From positions 1 through 23,914 of the IMG/VR virus record IMGVR_UViG_3300003690_000398: DNA of 23,914 bases. The stretch is one strand, 5' to 3'. Position numbers and translations under genes: made by a program. The notes beneath the pieces were generated by a model. It saw only the letters and a list, made by a program, of their open reading frames with translations. It searched no databases and was not told where the DNA came from. Within the stretch, counting starts at the first letter, position 1; each line of letters starts with the position of its first letter. Of the stretch, positions 14,290-22,289 are shown in pieces. The DNA is from a virus.

Positions 14290-14820
14290 ATGAGAACTAG
14301 AATAGGACCAAAGAATAAGCCACGCAGAAACCTATTGGGACAAGACCCTTTAGATGATATGTATTGGGATGAAAGTGTAATATGGGAAGGGCAAGATCCA
14401 CCACCGGACTTAGGTGATGATCCGATAGATGATATGTACTGGGATGAGAGTGTTATCTGGAACTCTGGTGGGAAGCCACTAGATTCTGGACCAAGACCCA
14501 GTACGCCCCCTACAGGAGCAGACGGATCTTTACCTAAACCCCCGTCAACAGTACCGGGTCCACGATCTGCTCCGGTTCCCGGAAATTTACCCATGCCCAA
14601 ACCCCCACGTGCTAAAAAACAAGCTGAAGTTAATCTGGAAGACCTGTGGCACGACTCTCCAAGTAACCCCGACTATGTAGCACCACTAAGTATAGATGAA
14701 GACGTTTCCGGGGCACCCATGCCTCTTAGAGAACCATCCCTTGACAAGCGGTCGGATAGAGAGTATAAGGGTAGACCGAGGATCAAGCAGAGGTTCAACA
14801 GGTTTTCAGGAGGTTGGTAA
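14290..14820 (+). CDS. Pro-rich protein with a duplicated YWDESVIW motif
   Basis: 176 residues. A 14-residue motif, DP(L/I)DDMYWDESVIW, occurs at 19-32 and again at 44-57, separated by 11 residues. It is followed by a long Pro/Gly/Ser-rich segment (RPSTPPTGADGSLPKPPSTV), a possible third relative EDLWHDSPSNPDY around residue 117, and a basic end (RPRIKQRFNRFSGG). The protein lies between the gp14-like and gp15-like genes; TAGGAG before 14290 and the TAATG overlap with 14820 mark it as part of this cluster. Function unknown; the duplicated aromatic/acidic motif looks like a repeated binding peptide. Confidence 0.7.
   Translation: MRTRIGPKNKPRRNLLGQDPLDDMYWDESVIWEGQDPPPDLGDDPIDDMYWDESVIWNSGGKPLDSGPRPSTPPTGADGSLPKPPSTVPGPRSAPVPGNLPMPKPPRAKKQAEVNLEDLWHDSPSNPDYVAPLSIDEDVSGAPMPLREPSLDKRSDREYKGRPRIKQRFNRFSGGW
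14344..14460 (+). repeat. Two copies of a 42-base coding repeat
   Basis: 14344-14385 and 14419-14460 encode nearly the same 14 residues (DP-L/I-DDMYWDESVIW) with several synonymous base differences, for example TATTGG/TACTGG and GTAATATGG/GTTATCTGG. The protein is kept while the DNA has drifted, so the motif is under selection rather than a fresh duplication. Confidence 0.8.
14741..14769 (+). promoter_or_regulatory. Consensus-like promoter before the gp15-like gene
   Basis: TTGACA (14741-14746), a 17-base spacer, TATAAG (14764-14769), inside the coding sequence of the preceding gene. Start near 14776 would give a 44-base leader before the ATG at 14820, carrying the AGGAGG site at 14808-14813. 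This is the same pattern as at 592-620. Confidence 0.55.
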
Positions 14821-17219
14821 TGCCGCAGCATTATTCGCAAGAAGAAGAGTGGGCGTTTTATAACCAAGAGGAGGAGCCTCAGAACTCCTTCATTGGTCCT
14901 GAAAATATGTTCACAGATTCTAACCCCGATCCGAATGAAATGAATAACTACCTTTCTGCCATGAGAAAGGTTAGATACTCAAAGAAGAAATATCGATCCG
15001 ATCCTATGGCCCAAAGACAGGGCTTTGTTGATATCGAAGAATACATGACTCCTGAGGAAAAGGTATCGTTCCGAAGAATTAGTCCTATCATGGCTAATTA
15101 CGAGTCTCAGTGGCTCCCCAATCAGGCACTCCCACAACCACAAACCTCTGATGAGAAAATAGCTTTCCAAGCTATACTGGAATCAAAGAGTCCTGCAACT
15201 GCAACTGAGGAGATTGATCTAACAGGATTTGAGGATCCTGTGGAGCCTCAGGAAGAAGGGAATATACTCGATACTTTCCGACCAGATCAGGGCCAACTGA
15301 ATCAAATGGCCGGGAACATAAATGATTCACGAACTGATATTCCTTGGCAGGGACCCCAGAACGCACCGGAGGAGATGGGAGGTGAGATGCAGCCGAATCC
15401 TCTTGAGGAGGACGAGGAAGCATACGATCCTGATGAGGGGGTCTGGAAGAGGGGTGCTGACTTCTTGAAGAAGGAGGGAAGTAATTACGGGGTAAAGCCA
15501 ACAGTTACCACCCCAATTGTTGATCTTCATGGTGGTGAGATAACAGATATAGTCGCACTAGCCGATCAACTGTCAAGCTGGGATCAAGGAGATAGCCCGT
15601 TTGACCCTCAACAGGCTTACGATTACTACGTTTCTGGTAAAGAGCATTACTGGTCTGATACCGGAACTGGAAATATGGTCCGTGGTACTGTCATCGATAT
15701 GATGCCACCACAGATGCAGCAAGCTGCGATCCAACTAAAGAAGATTGGTGACGAGCTTCCAGAGAATCCACTTGGTAGTGTAGCTAACTACTTAGCTAAG
15801 GAGTTCAACCTACAGAAGAGTGACGTTATTGAGGAAATGAGTCAGATAAGGAACAAGCTAAAGGAGGACGGTCTTGGTATCCCCCACTGGGTCTTAGTTG
15901 CTATGGTCGTTCTGATGGAACTGTCTAAGCCCGGTTCTGGTGTAGCAATAGCCTCTGCCTTAGGTCAAATGAAGGAAGGAAGGGATGACAGATTACTAGC
16001 TAGGTATGACCAACTTGATACCTCACTTAATAAATACTCTCCCGAAGAGATGCTAGACATCAGAAATAAGGAGGCAGATCTAGCTCTAAAGAATCAGAAA
16101 ATGTTTATACAGGAGGATACCCGACGACACCAGAGGGGGGAGGCTTTAGATGATAGGGTTGAAGAAACTGTAAAGAACATACAGATAGATATCCGAAAGT
16201 CAGAGGATCAGATAAACAGGATAAATTTGGATTCGACATCCTTTATGGAGTCACTATCTAAGGGAGCTAATATACATCACGGAGAAATTCTTCCAGAAAA
16301 TAAGGCGGTATTAGCTTGGATGGAAAACCTTACGGGTAACGAGATGAGAAAACAAGTTACCCTACAGGCGAAAATAGGAATTATACGGGAGGCACAGAGT
16401 AACGGGTTTGCGATAAACCCCCATGATGCGGATAAGATAGCGAACTGGACACAAAAGGCAGAGGGGTTGGCTTATTGGTTAATTAAAAATAACGGTAAGA
16501 AGATTTCCGATCCTGATATGTTATTTGAATTTCCTATGAATCTGCAAAATCAAGCTCCACTTGGACTTGACAACCCCCCGGCTATACCGATTCAGGGTAT
16601 CGGAGAGATTACACAAGCTGCCGAAAACCTAAACCGTATAGCAAACAACCCCCGGTATAGAAACGCTGAGACTGGTACACAATATTTCAAAAAGTTGGCA
16701 CAGACTCAGGCGCTTCTTCTGAATGAGTTCCAAAATCTAAGGGCGAAAGGTAAGAGGGAGAGGCAAGAAGCCCTTAAACATGAGAACAAGAGAGCCGCTA
16801 ACCGTAATAAGCGTGCGGCAGCTATGAAAAAAGCTATCGCTGACTTCAAGAGGTCACAGGGGGAAAAGGGTTCACAGGGGTCTAAGGGCGCGAATCAGCC
16901 AACTGGGAAACGATTGCAGGAATTACCGGGGCATACTAAGGGTCAGCGGGACAAGCCTTATCAGGGGATGGGGGATAAGATAGAGACAGCCACCGGGTTA
17001 GCCTTGAGCGGAGGAAGGGCGGGACCCAACGCAGGTGTCCATCCGTGGCCTTACCTAGAGCCTAAGCACAAGGAGAGAGCGACTGCCAGAGAAAAGGAAC
17101 TGAGGAGCCTACATGGGGGTAAACACGCAGGGGGAGCAGGTGTTGTAGGGACAAGGAGGGGACCGATGAGTACCCTCTTCGGGCATTTAATGGGGGAGAA
17201 GAATCCCCGTATGGAGTAG
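14820..17219 (+). CDS. Large internal virion / ejection protein, T7 gp15-like role
   Basis: 799 residues from the ATG at 14820 with AGGAGG at 14808-14813; T7 gp15 is 747. The first 220 residues are acidic and Pro/Gln-rich with short aromatic stretches; the rest is mostly helical and charged (LARYDQLDTSLNKYSPEEML, ERQEALKHENKRAANRNKRA). One hydrophobic segment, HWVLVAMVVLMELSKPGSGV near residue 357, may contact a membrane. A short collagen-like SQGEKGSQGSKG occurs near residue 682 and the end is Gly/Arg/Lys-rich. No lysozyme or other enzyme motif is seen. Its place between the gp14-like and gp16-like genes and its size support an ejectosome tube component. Sequence family not recognised beyond that. 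Confidence 0.6.
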   Translation: MPQHYSQEEEWAFYNQEEEPQNSFIGPENMFTDSNPDPNEMNNYLSAMRKVRYSKKKYRSDPMAQRQGFVDIEEYMTPEEKVSFRRISPIMANYESQWLPNQALPQPQTSDEKIAFQAILESKSPATATEEIDLTGFEDPVEPQEEGNILDTFRPDQGQLNQMAGNINDSRTDIPWQGPQNAPEEMGGEMQPNPLEEDEEAYDPDEGVWKRGADFLKKEGSNYGVKPTVTTPIVDLHGGEITDIVALADQLSSWDQGDSPFDPQQAYDYYVSGKEHYWSDTGTGNMVRGTVIDMMPPQMQQAAIQLKKIGDELPENPLGSVANYLAKEFNLQKSDVIEEMSQIRNKLKEDGLGIPHWVLVAMVVLMELSKPGSGVAIASALGQMKEGRDDRLLARYDQLDTSLNKYSPEEMLDIRNKEADLALKNQKMFIQEDTRRHQRGEALDDRVEETVKNIQIDIRKSEDQINRINLDSTSFMESLSKGANIHHGEILPENKAVLAWMENLTGNEMRKQVTLQAKIGIIREAQSNGFAINPHDADKIANWTQKAEGLAYWLIKNNGKKISDPDMLFEFPMNLQNQAPLGLDNPPAIPIQGIGEITQAAENLNRIANNPRYRNAETGTQYFKKLAQTQALLLNEFQNLRAKGKRERQEALKHENKRAANRNKRAAAMKKAIADFKRSQGEKGSQGSKGANQPTGKRLQELPGHTKGQRDKPYQGMGDKIETATGLALSGGRAGPNAGVHPWPYLEPKHKERATAREKELRSLHGGKHAGGAGVVGTRRGPMSTLFGHLMGEKNPRME

Positions 17220-17222
17220 AGT

Positions 17223-20200
17223 ATGGCTCAAGAATCTGAATCTGGCAATCTTTACCAAGAAGACCCTGTATACCGAAGAATCCAAAATCTAACCAACTAC
17301 TATAATCCCAAACAAAGGTCTGCTTACGTTTCGGCTCAGGGAGAAGACCCCATCTATGCCCCAAGGTACGCCGACCAGTATAGTAAAGGGGGTTTAGTAA
17401 ATCCGTGGGATGCTAAAAGAGCTAGGCAAGCACAGTCTATATATGATAAACCTGCCGAAGAGCCTGTAAAAATCAATCCCTATACTGGTCACTACGAGGG
17501 TGAAGAGAAGTCCGTTGGTGGGTTCTTTGAATTTCTTGCCGATGATTTCGTTCATATGGGCAAGGGATTTGCGATGATGGCAGTAGAGGCTTGGAATGAG
17601 TCTATCTGGCTATGGGATAACGCCGAGGATATCGGACTAATCTTTAACAAAACTCTTCCAGCAGAAAGTCAATCACGCCAGTTCCAGAAAACTTCCGCCC
17701 TTAATAAGTCTGTTTGGGATTGGATGGATACCTTCCAACTTGGTAAGGAGGTTAGGTTTACTGCTGACCAGATAATAGAGGCAACCATTAGTCCCTACGA
17801 GGACGGGCTAGTAGAGGCTATATATCACAGACCGTTTACCTTCTTTCTTGATCTTACTGCGGTGGTATCTTTAATAGGAAAGGCAGGTTCGTTGGCAGGT
17901 AATGCTGCTATCAGGTCCGGTTCTGTAGCTGCCAAGACTAAGTACATGAATAGACTTAGGGAAAGACCACCATCACGGCAATTCATTAACAACCCTGATG
18001 GGCGGAAGGTAATGATTAAGGAGCAGGGGAGTAGGTTCGACCAGAAGTATAGGGCATTATTTGAAAGACCCCGAAAGAAGCAGGTACAAAAAATCTCCCA
18101 GTTTATATCCGACTCTCCTTACTTGGCGTTTAAGGCACCGTTTAAGGTAGCAGATAACTCTATGGTTCGTGGTGCCTTTAAGGAAACCGGGATAGCGAAA
18201 AAGTATGTAGATATAAAATCTTATATAGCAGGTACCCCAACTGCTAGGGCAGCTATTAAAATGTGGGGATCAATCATGGGTAAGCTGAGGATGGAAGTAA
18301 ACCTTAACTACACCCATTGGTCAAATGATCTACCACTACTTATCCCTAGACATGGAGAACGGGCATACTGGCATTACTTTTATAAGGTAGATGAGTTAGG
18401 TAATCACGTTACATATTTTAGAGAGAAGGGAAAACTAAAGCACACCGACGAGTTGTGGTCAGAGCTTGGACTAGACGTTACTTCCAAAACACCGGGGGAG
18501 CTTGGTAAGAAGCAAAGTGTCGCGCAACTACAGGTGCTTAAAGAGAAGGCATCGCTACATAGCGACTGGTCTTTCAGTAATGCCGAGGCAGCTTACTGGG
18601 ACTTCGGTTGGAGAAAGTCTCAGGACGGAGCATTGTCAGCACGGGCACACTCCCTGCTTGCACACCTAGCATTTGAAAAGGCAGAGCTAGAGATAGGTGC
18701 AGCACTTCTAGCCATTAAAAACAAGGGTGGTAAAACCGCTAAGAAGTATATGATCTTTGGTGAGGAGGCACTCCCGGCAACAGAACGTCAGGTAATCCAC
18801 CAGAAATGGCGAGATAAGTATGTTAATGTTGACTACAAATCTGCCAGACAAGCATTAGCAGAAGTAAAGAGAATCATTAAACGTGCTGAGAGCGAGAAGC
18901 ATGGGATGGGGAAGCCTATAGTCCCATATGCCCCCTTTGTCCAAGCAAAGACTATGGATGTCCTTACCTTTACTGATGTACTAACTGGTGAGAGCTTGCT
19001 CAAATCTATAGGTAAGAAGGGGAATCTTGAGAAGAGGTTCGGTAGGGCTGCGATTACTATGGACGTTCATACCGTAGCGTTCAAACATTTCCAGAGAGCG
19101 GCAGATGTTAAGTATACCCTGCAAGCGGTTAGTGCCCTACAGAATAAGTGGGGTAAAAAGATGCGGGTTTCAGGGGATAAGGCACAGGCAAACATAGCCC
19201 GTACTCACCCAAACTGGGAGGAGACAGTACCCTCTCATATGCTGAATAAATATTTTGATAGCGAGTTAATGATACAACGGGGGATGGTAGACGAGTACGC
19301 AAAGCTATACTTGTCTATATCTGAGGAGTACAAGGCGTTAAGAAAAGATCCTAAGAGGCTTGCAGCGTGGTATAAAAACGACGAGGTTGGTAAGCAACTA
19401 GCCAAGGGTATCGAGATCCGAGGTAAGGTCCACAAAGAACTTACAGACGATCTAGTACAGGAAATGTCGGAGTTACGTTCCGCGCAGTTAAACCTAAACA
19501 ACTGGTCCAACAGACACAAGCATCTGGAACTTACTGAGAAAATCAGGAAGACTTGGGAAGACTTTCTTGTGAAGGAGATCGGTAGTGAGTGGAGATGGTT
19601 TGTTCCTAAGGAAATTAACCGGGTCATCCACTTACAGATCCAGTCACTAACGGGCGGTATAAAGCTTTGGGCACCGATTCTTAATCAGTACCGATTTATG
19701 GCACTCAATTTATTCCCCCGATTTTATATAAACAACTATATAGGTAACTCGATACTTACCCTGTTCTCTGGTGCTGCCCATCCAAAGTATGCAGAAGCTA
19801 AGAATCTATCGTATAAGTATTTCCCTGAAGCTATGCAGAATGTTATCACACAGGAACCAAACGCATTTATTCAAGCCACCTTTAGAAAAACCGGGTGGAG
19901 TAGGGTTGTATTAAAATATTCTAAGAAGATGATGCAGGAGTTTCAGGTAAGTGCTGAGTACACCCCAAGAATCCTAGCTATGGCACAGGGGTACCACGGT
20001 TCCCTGATGAAGAGGAGGTATACCAGAACCCTACAGGCTGCGGGAGACTTCGATCTGAAGATAGCCAAGGCGCTAGAGTCTGGAATGGAGGCGTACAGGA
20101 AACAGCAGGTACAGGCAGGTGCATCAATCGCAGCTACCAATCAATTCCTCGGAGAGATACGAAAGCAAAACGAGTTTAGAGAGGAGTTAGCTAGGAATGT

Positions 20201-22289
20201 AGCAAGTCAGGTTGACCTTCTAGACGAGCTTAAAGGCAAGAACGGTACTATGGCAGGTAAAGCCAAGACGGACCTAATAGCCACGCTCGTAGGAGACATG
20301 GAAGGTGTAATAGTAAAGCTAAAGAAACATGGTGCATCAGACCAGACTCCGTTTATAAAGTGGTGGGATGAACAGACTATTGGTGGGTTTACCCACTCCC
20401 AAATAGCAGGTCTTATTGATTATATAGGCAAGCCCGGTAGGTCTAAGGCATGGGAAATAGGTCTTAGTGGCGCAGTGGGTAGAACAAACTTAGCAGCACA
20501 GGAAATATTGAACGGATTCAGGCAGAGACTAACTGGTATTAAGGACATTGAGAAGGCTATTCCTGATGTTACTATGCGTGACCTCCCTAACGGTGGTATA
20601 GTTTATACCGGATACCACGGTACTTATAGCACAAGATCACCGGGTCGTAGGGGGAAGACTGATATCCATAGCGGTACCCATGCCGCTGCAAAGGATAGGC
20701 TATACAATATAGCACCGGAACGACTGGACGAGATGTCTCCACAGGCTAGGGCTGCATTAGCTAAGGTTAAGGGTCCTAAAGCACATGAGCCAAGTGGTGG
20801 TCCTGTTACTCCCGGCTCTAAGGGTAGGGTTTATGCTACCGAAACAACACTAAAAAAACCATACGGGTCTAGGTCTAAGCCTATCTCAGAGGTGGAGATG
20901 GCTAAGATACTAAGGAGTCCCAGAAAACTAGCGGCACTTAAAAAGAAGCACGACGGTATCGTTTATATTAACGAGGTAGAAGATGCAGGGAAGGTTAGCG
21001 TACTAGCATTTAGTAGCAGATCTATCAAGCTAGGAGAAAGGGTTGACAGTGTCAAGAAGATAAGACCCAAAAAAACGCAACCCAGATCTGTTACGCCGAC
21101 AGGCTACGCGGGTCGATTGGATCAGCTAGATGTTTTGGATATGTTTGTTAGGAATAATAAGTATTCCAAGGTAATCGGGAAGCATACTCTGGAATCAATG
21201 GGCATTCCTAAGAGTCAGATACCTGCCCTTATAAGAGATGCTGCTAGATACAGGACTAAGTTTAGAAGGTACGCCAGAGCAACCCAAAAGATGCTAAAGA
21301 AGATAGATGAGCTTAGTCTTGAGAAGGCTATACTTAAACTAGATGATGCTCTCAAGAAGCTCCCGCTAAGTAAGGCGGAAAAGATAAGAGCCACCATGTT
21401 CGGTGAAGCTATTGACCACATGGAAGTATTCTTTGGGGCATATAACTCAATTCACCCAATAGAGAAGGCACTTGTTAGGAACATATTCCCATTCTGGACG
21501 TTTCCAAAAACAATGTTCATGCTCATGTTCCGATATCCGGGTATAAGACCTAAGAGTGCAGCACTATGGGCACACGTTAGCGAGTATATGATACAGTCTG
21601 TCAACCCAGATACCGCAACAAGGAGGTTTGCTAACTCTATAGCCCTTGGTGGATATGCAGATGGATTCTTACGGTTTGTTAGGTACGGTAGTTGGAATCC
21701 ATTCGATGGTAACAGACTAATGCGGATAGGTAACGCACCTATATTCCCGCAAGGGCTTAATCCGGTCAATGCTAACCCGGCATTTAAGGTATTCATTGAA
21801 ACTACCTATGGTCGGGATACATTTACAGGGTACCCGGCAGGATCTAGAGAGTGGATGTCTCCTTCCGGGGAAATCATGGAACCAGATCCTACAGATCCCG
21901 GTAAGTTTAGATTTAGGACGCCACAGAAGCCATTCCTTGAGGCGGTAGCCTCCGCCTTCCTACCACATTGGAGAATGTACAGGGAAATTACTGATCCAAA
22001 TGCTACCATACCTAAAATCCCCGGGACTGACGAGTACCCGTATGAGCGTAAGAAATGGTGGGGTTTGATGCGCCTGTTAGGTGTGGGAGTTACCATTAGA
22101 GACGCTCAACAGTTGAAGGCACAGGACTATGCCTATAGAACCCAGCTATATGAACGCATAAGAAAGGTTTCTCAATTCTACGGCAAGGATGAGAAAGAGA
22201 TAGCGGAGAAGTGGTGGAAAATGTACCTGATCGGGAGAGATCAGAAGAACGGTGGTGGTGATAATTTCATGTTTAACCCGAGGTTCTAG
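17223..22289 (+). CDS. Giant internal virion protein (T7 gp16-like place) with embedded ADP-ribosyltransferase-like domain
   Basis: 1688 residues; T7 gp16 is 1318. GGAG (17213-17216) precedes the ATG. Amphipathic and hydrophobic helices lie at residues about 100-137 (FFEFLADDFVHMGKGFAMMA), 204-229 (FTFFLDLTAVVSLIGKAGSL), 819-851 (RFMALNLFPRFYINNYIGNS) and 1420-1443 (NIFPFWTFPKTMFMLMFRYP), the last two resembling membrane-contact segments of large phage ejection or polyvalent proteins. Residues about 1128-1270 show YHGT (1131-1134), HSGTHAAAKDRL (from 1149), GRVYAT, HDGIVYINEVED (from 1243) and VLAFSSRSIK (to 1269): the order and spacing of the ART-PolyVal type, with candidate H1132, a Tyr and E1251 or E1253 at the NAD site. 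No transglycosylase motif was found. The protein would be ejected with the DNA; catalytic activity is inferred, not shown. Confidence 0.75.
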   Translation: MAQESESGNLYQEDPVYRRIQNLTNYYNPKQRSAYVSAQGEDPIYAPRYADQYSKGGLVNPWDAKRARQAQSIYDKPAEEPVKINPYTGHYEGEEKSVGGFFEFLADDFVHMGKGFAMMAVEAWNESIWLWDNAEDIGLIFNKTLPAESQSRQFQKTSALNKSVWDWMDTFQLGKEVRFTADQIIEATISPYEDGLVEAIYHRPFTFFLDLTAVVSLIGKAGSLAGNAAIRSGSVAAKTKYMNRLRERPPSRQFINNPDGRKVMIKEQGSRFDQKYRALFERPRKKQVQKISQFISDSPYLAFKAPFKVADNSMVRGAFKETGIAKKYVDIKSYIAGTPTARAAIKMWGSIMGKLRMEVNLNYTHWSNDLPLLIPRHGERAYWHYFYKVDELGNHVTYFREKGKLKHTDELWSELGLDVTSKTPGELGKKQSVAQLQVLKEKASLHSDWSFSNAEAAYWDFGWRKSQDGALSARAHSLLAHLAFEKAELEIGAALLAIKNKGGKTAKKYMIFGEEALPATERQVIHQKWRDKYVNVDYKSARQALAEVKRIIKRAESEKHGMGKPIVPYAPFVQAKTMDVLTFTDVLTGESLLKSIGKKGNLEKRFGRAAITMDVHTVAFKHFQRAADVKYTLQAVSALQNKWGKKMRVSGDKAQANIARTHPNWEETVPSHMLNKYFDSELMIQRGMVDEYAKLYLSISEEYKALRKDPKRLAAWYKNDEVGKQLAKGIEIRGKVHKELTDDLVQEMSELRSAQLNLNNWSNRHKHLELTEKIRKTWEDFLVKEIGSEWRWFVPKEINRVIHLQIQSLTGGIKLWAPILNQYRFMALNLFPRFYINNYIGNSILTLFSGAAHPKYAEAKNLSYKYFPEAMQNVITQEPNAFIQATFRKTGWSRVVLKYSKKMMQEFQVSAEYTPRILAMAQGYHGSLMKRRYTRTLQAAGDFDLKIAKALESGMEAYRKQQVQAGASIAATNQFLGEIRKQNEFREELARNVASQVDLLDELKGKNGTMAGKAKTDLIATLVGDMEGVIVKLKKHGASDQTPFIKWWDEQTIGGFTHSQIAGLIDYIGKPGRSKAWEIGLSGAVGRTNLAAQEILNGFRQRLTGIKDIEKAIPDVTMRDLPNGGIVYTGYHGTYSTRSPGRRGKTDIHSGTHAAAKDRLYNIAPERLDEMSPQARAALAKVKGPKAHEPSGGPVTPGSKGRVYATETTLKKPYGSRSKPISEVEMAKILRSPRKLAALKKKHDGIVYINEVEDAGKVSVLAFSSRSIKLGERVDSVKKIRPKKTQPRSVTPTGYAGRLDQLDVLDMFVRNNKYSKVIGKHTLESMGIPKSQIPALIRDAARYRTKFRRYARATQKMLKKIDELSLEKAILKLDDALKKLPLSKAEKIRATMFGEAIDHMEVFFGAYNSIHPIEKALVRNIFPFWTFPKTMFMLMFRYPGIRPKSAALWAHVSEYMIQSVNPDTATRRFANSIALGGYADGFLRFVRYGSWNPFDGNRLMRIGNAPIFPQGLNPVNANPAFKVFIETTYGRDTFTGYPAGSREWMSPSGEIMEPDPTDPGKFRFRTPQKPFLEAVASAFLPHWRMYREITDPNATIPKIPGTDEYPYERKKWWGLMRLLGVGVTIRDAQQLKAQDYAYRTQLYERIRKVSQFYGKDEKEIAEKWWKMYLIGRDQKNGGGDNFMFNPRF

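Noticed and set aside
16567-16588. Text TTGACAACCCCCC followed by TATAC, much like the start promoter region at 77-97.
   Set aside because: It lies in the coding sequence for LDNPPAIP, has no -10 box at 17 bases, and the likeness depends on a C run; taken as chance.
21044-21056. Perfect palindrome TTGACA-G-TGTCAA, possible operator.
   Set aside because: Inside the giant ejection gene with no promoter or gene start nearby and no second copy seen.
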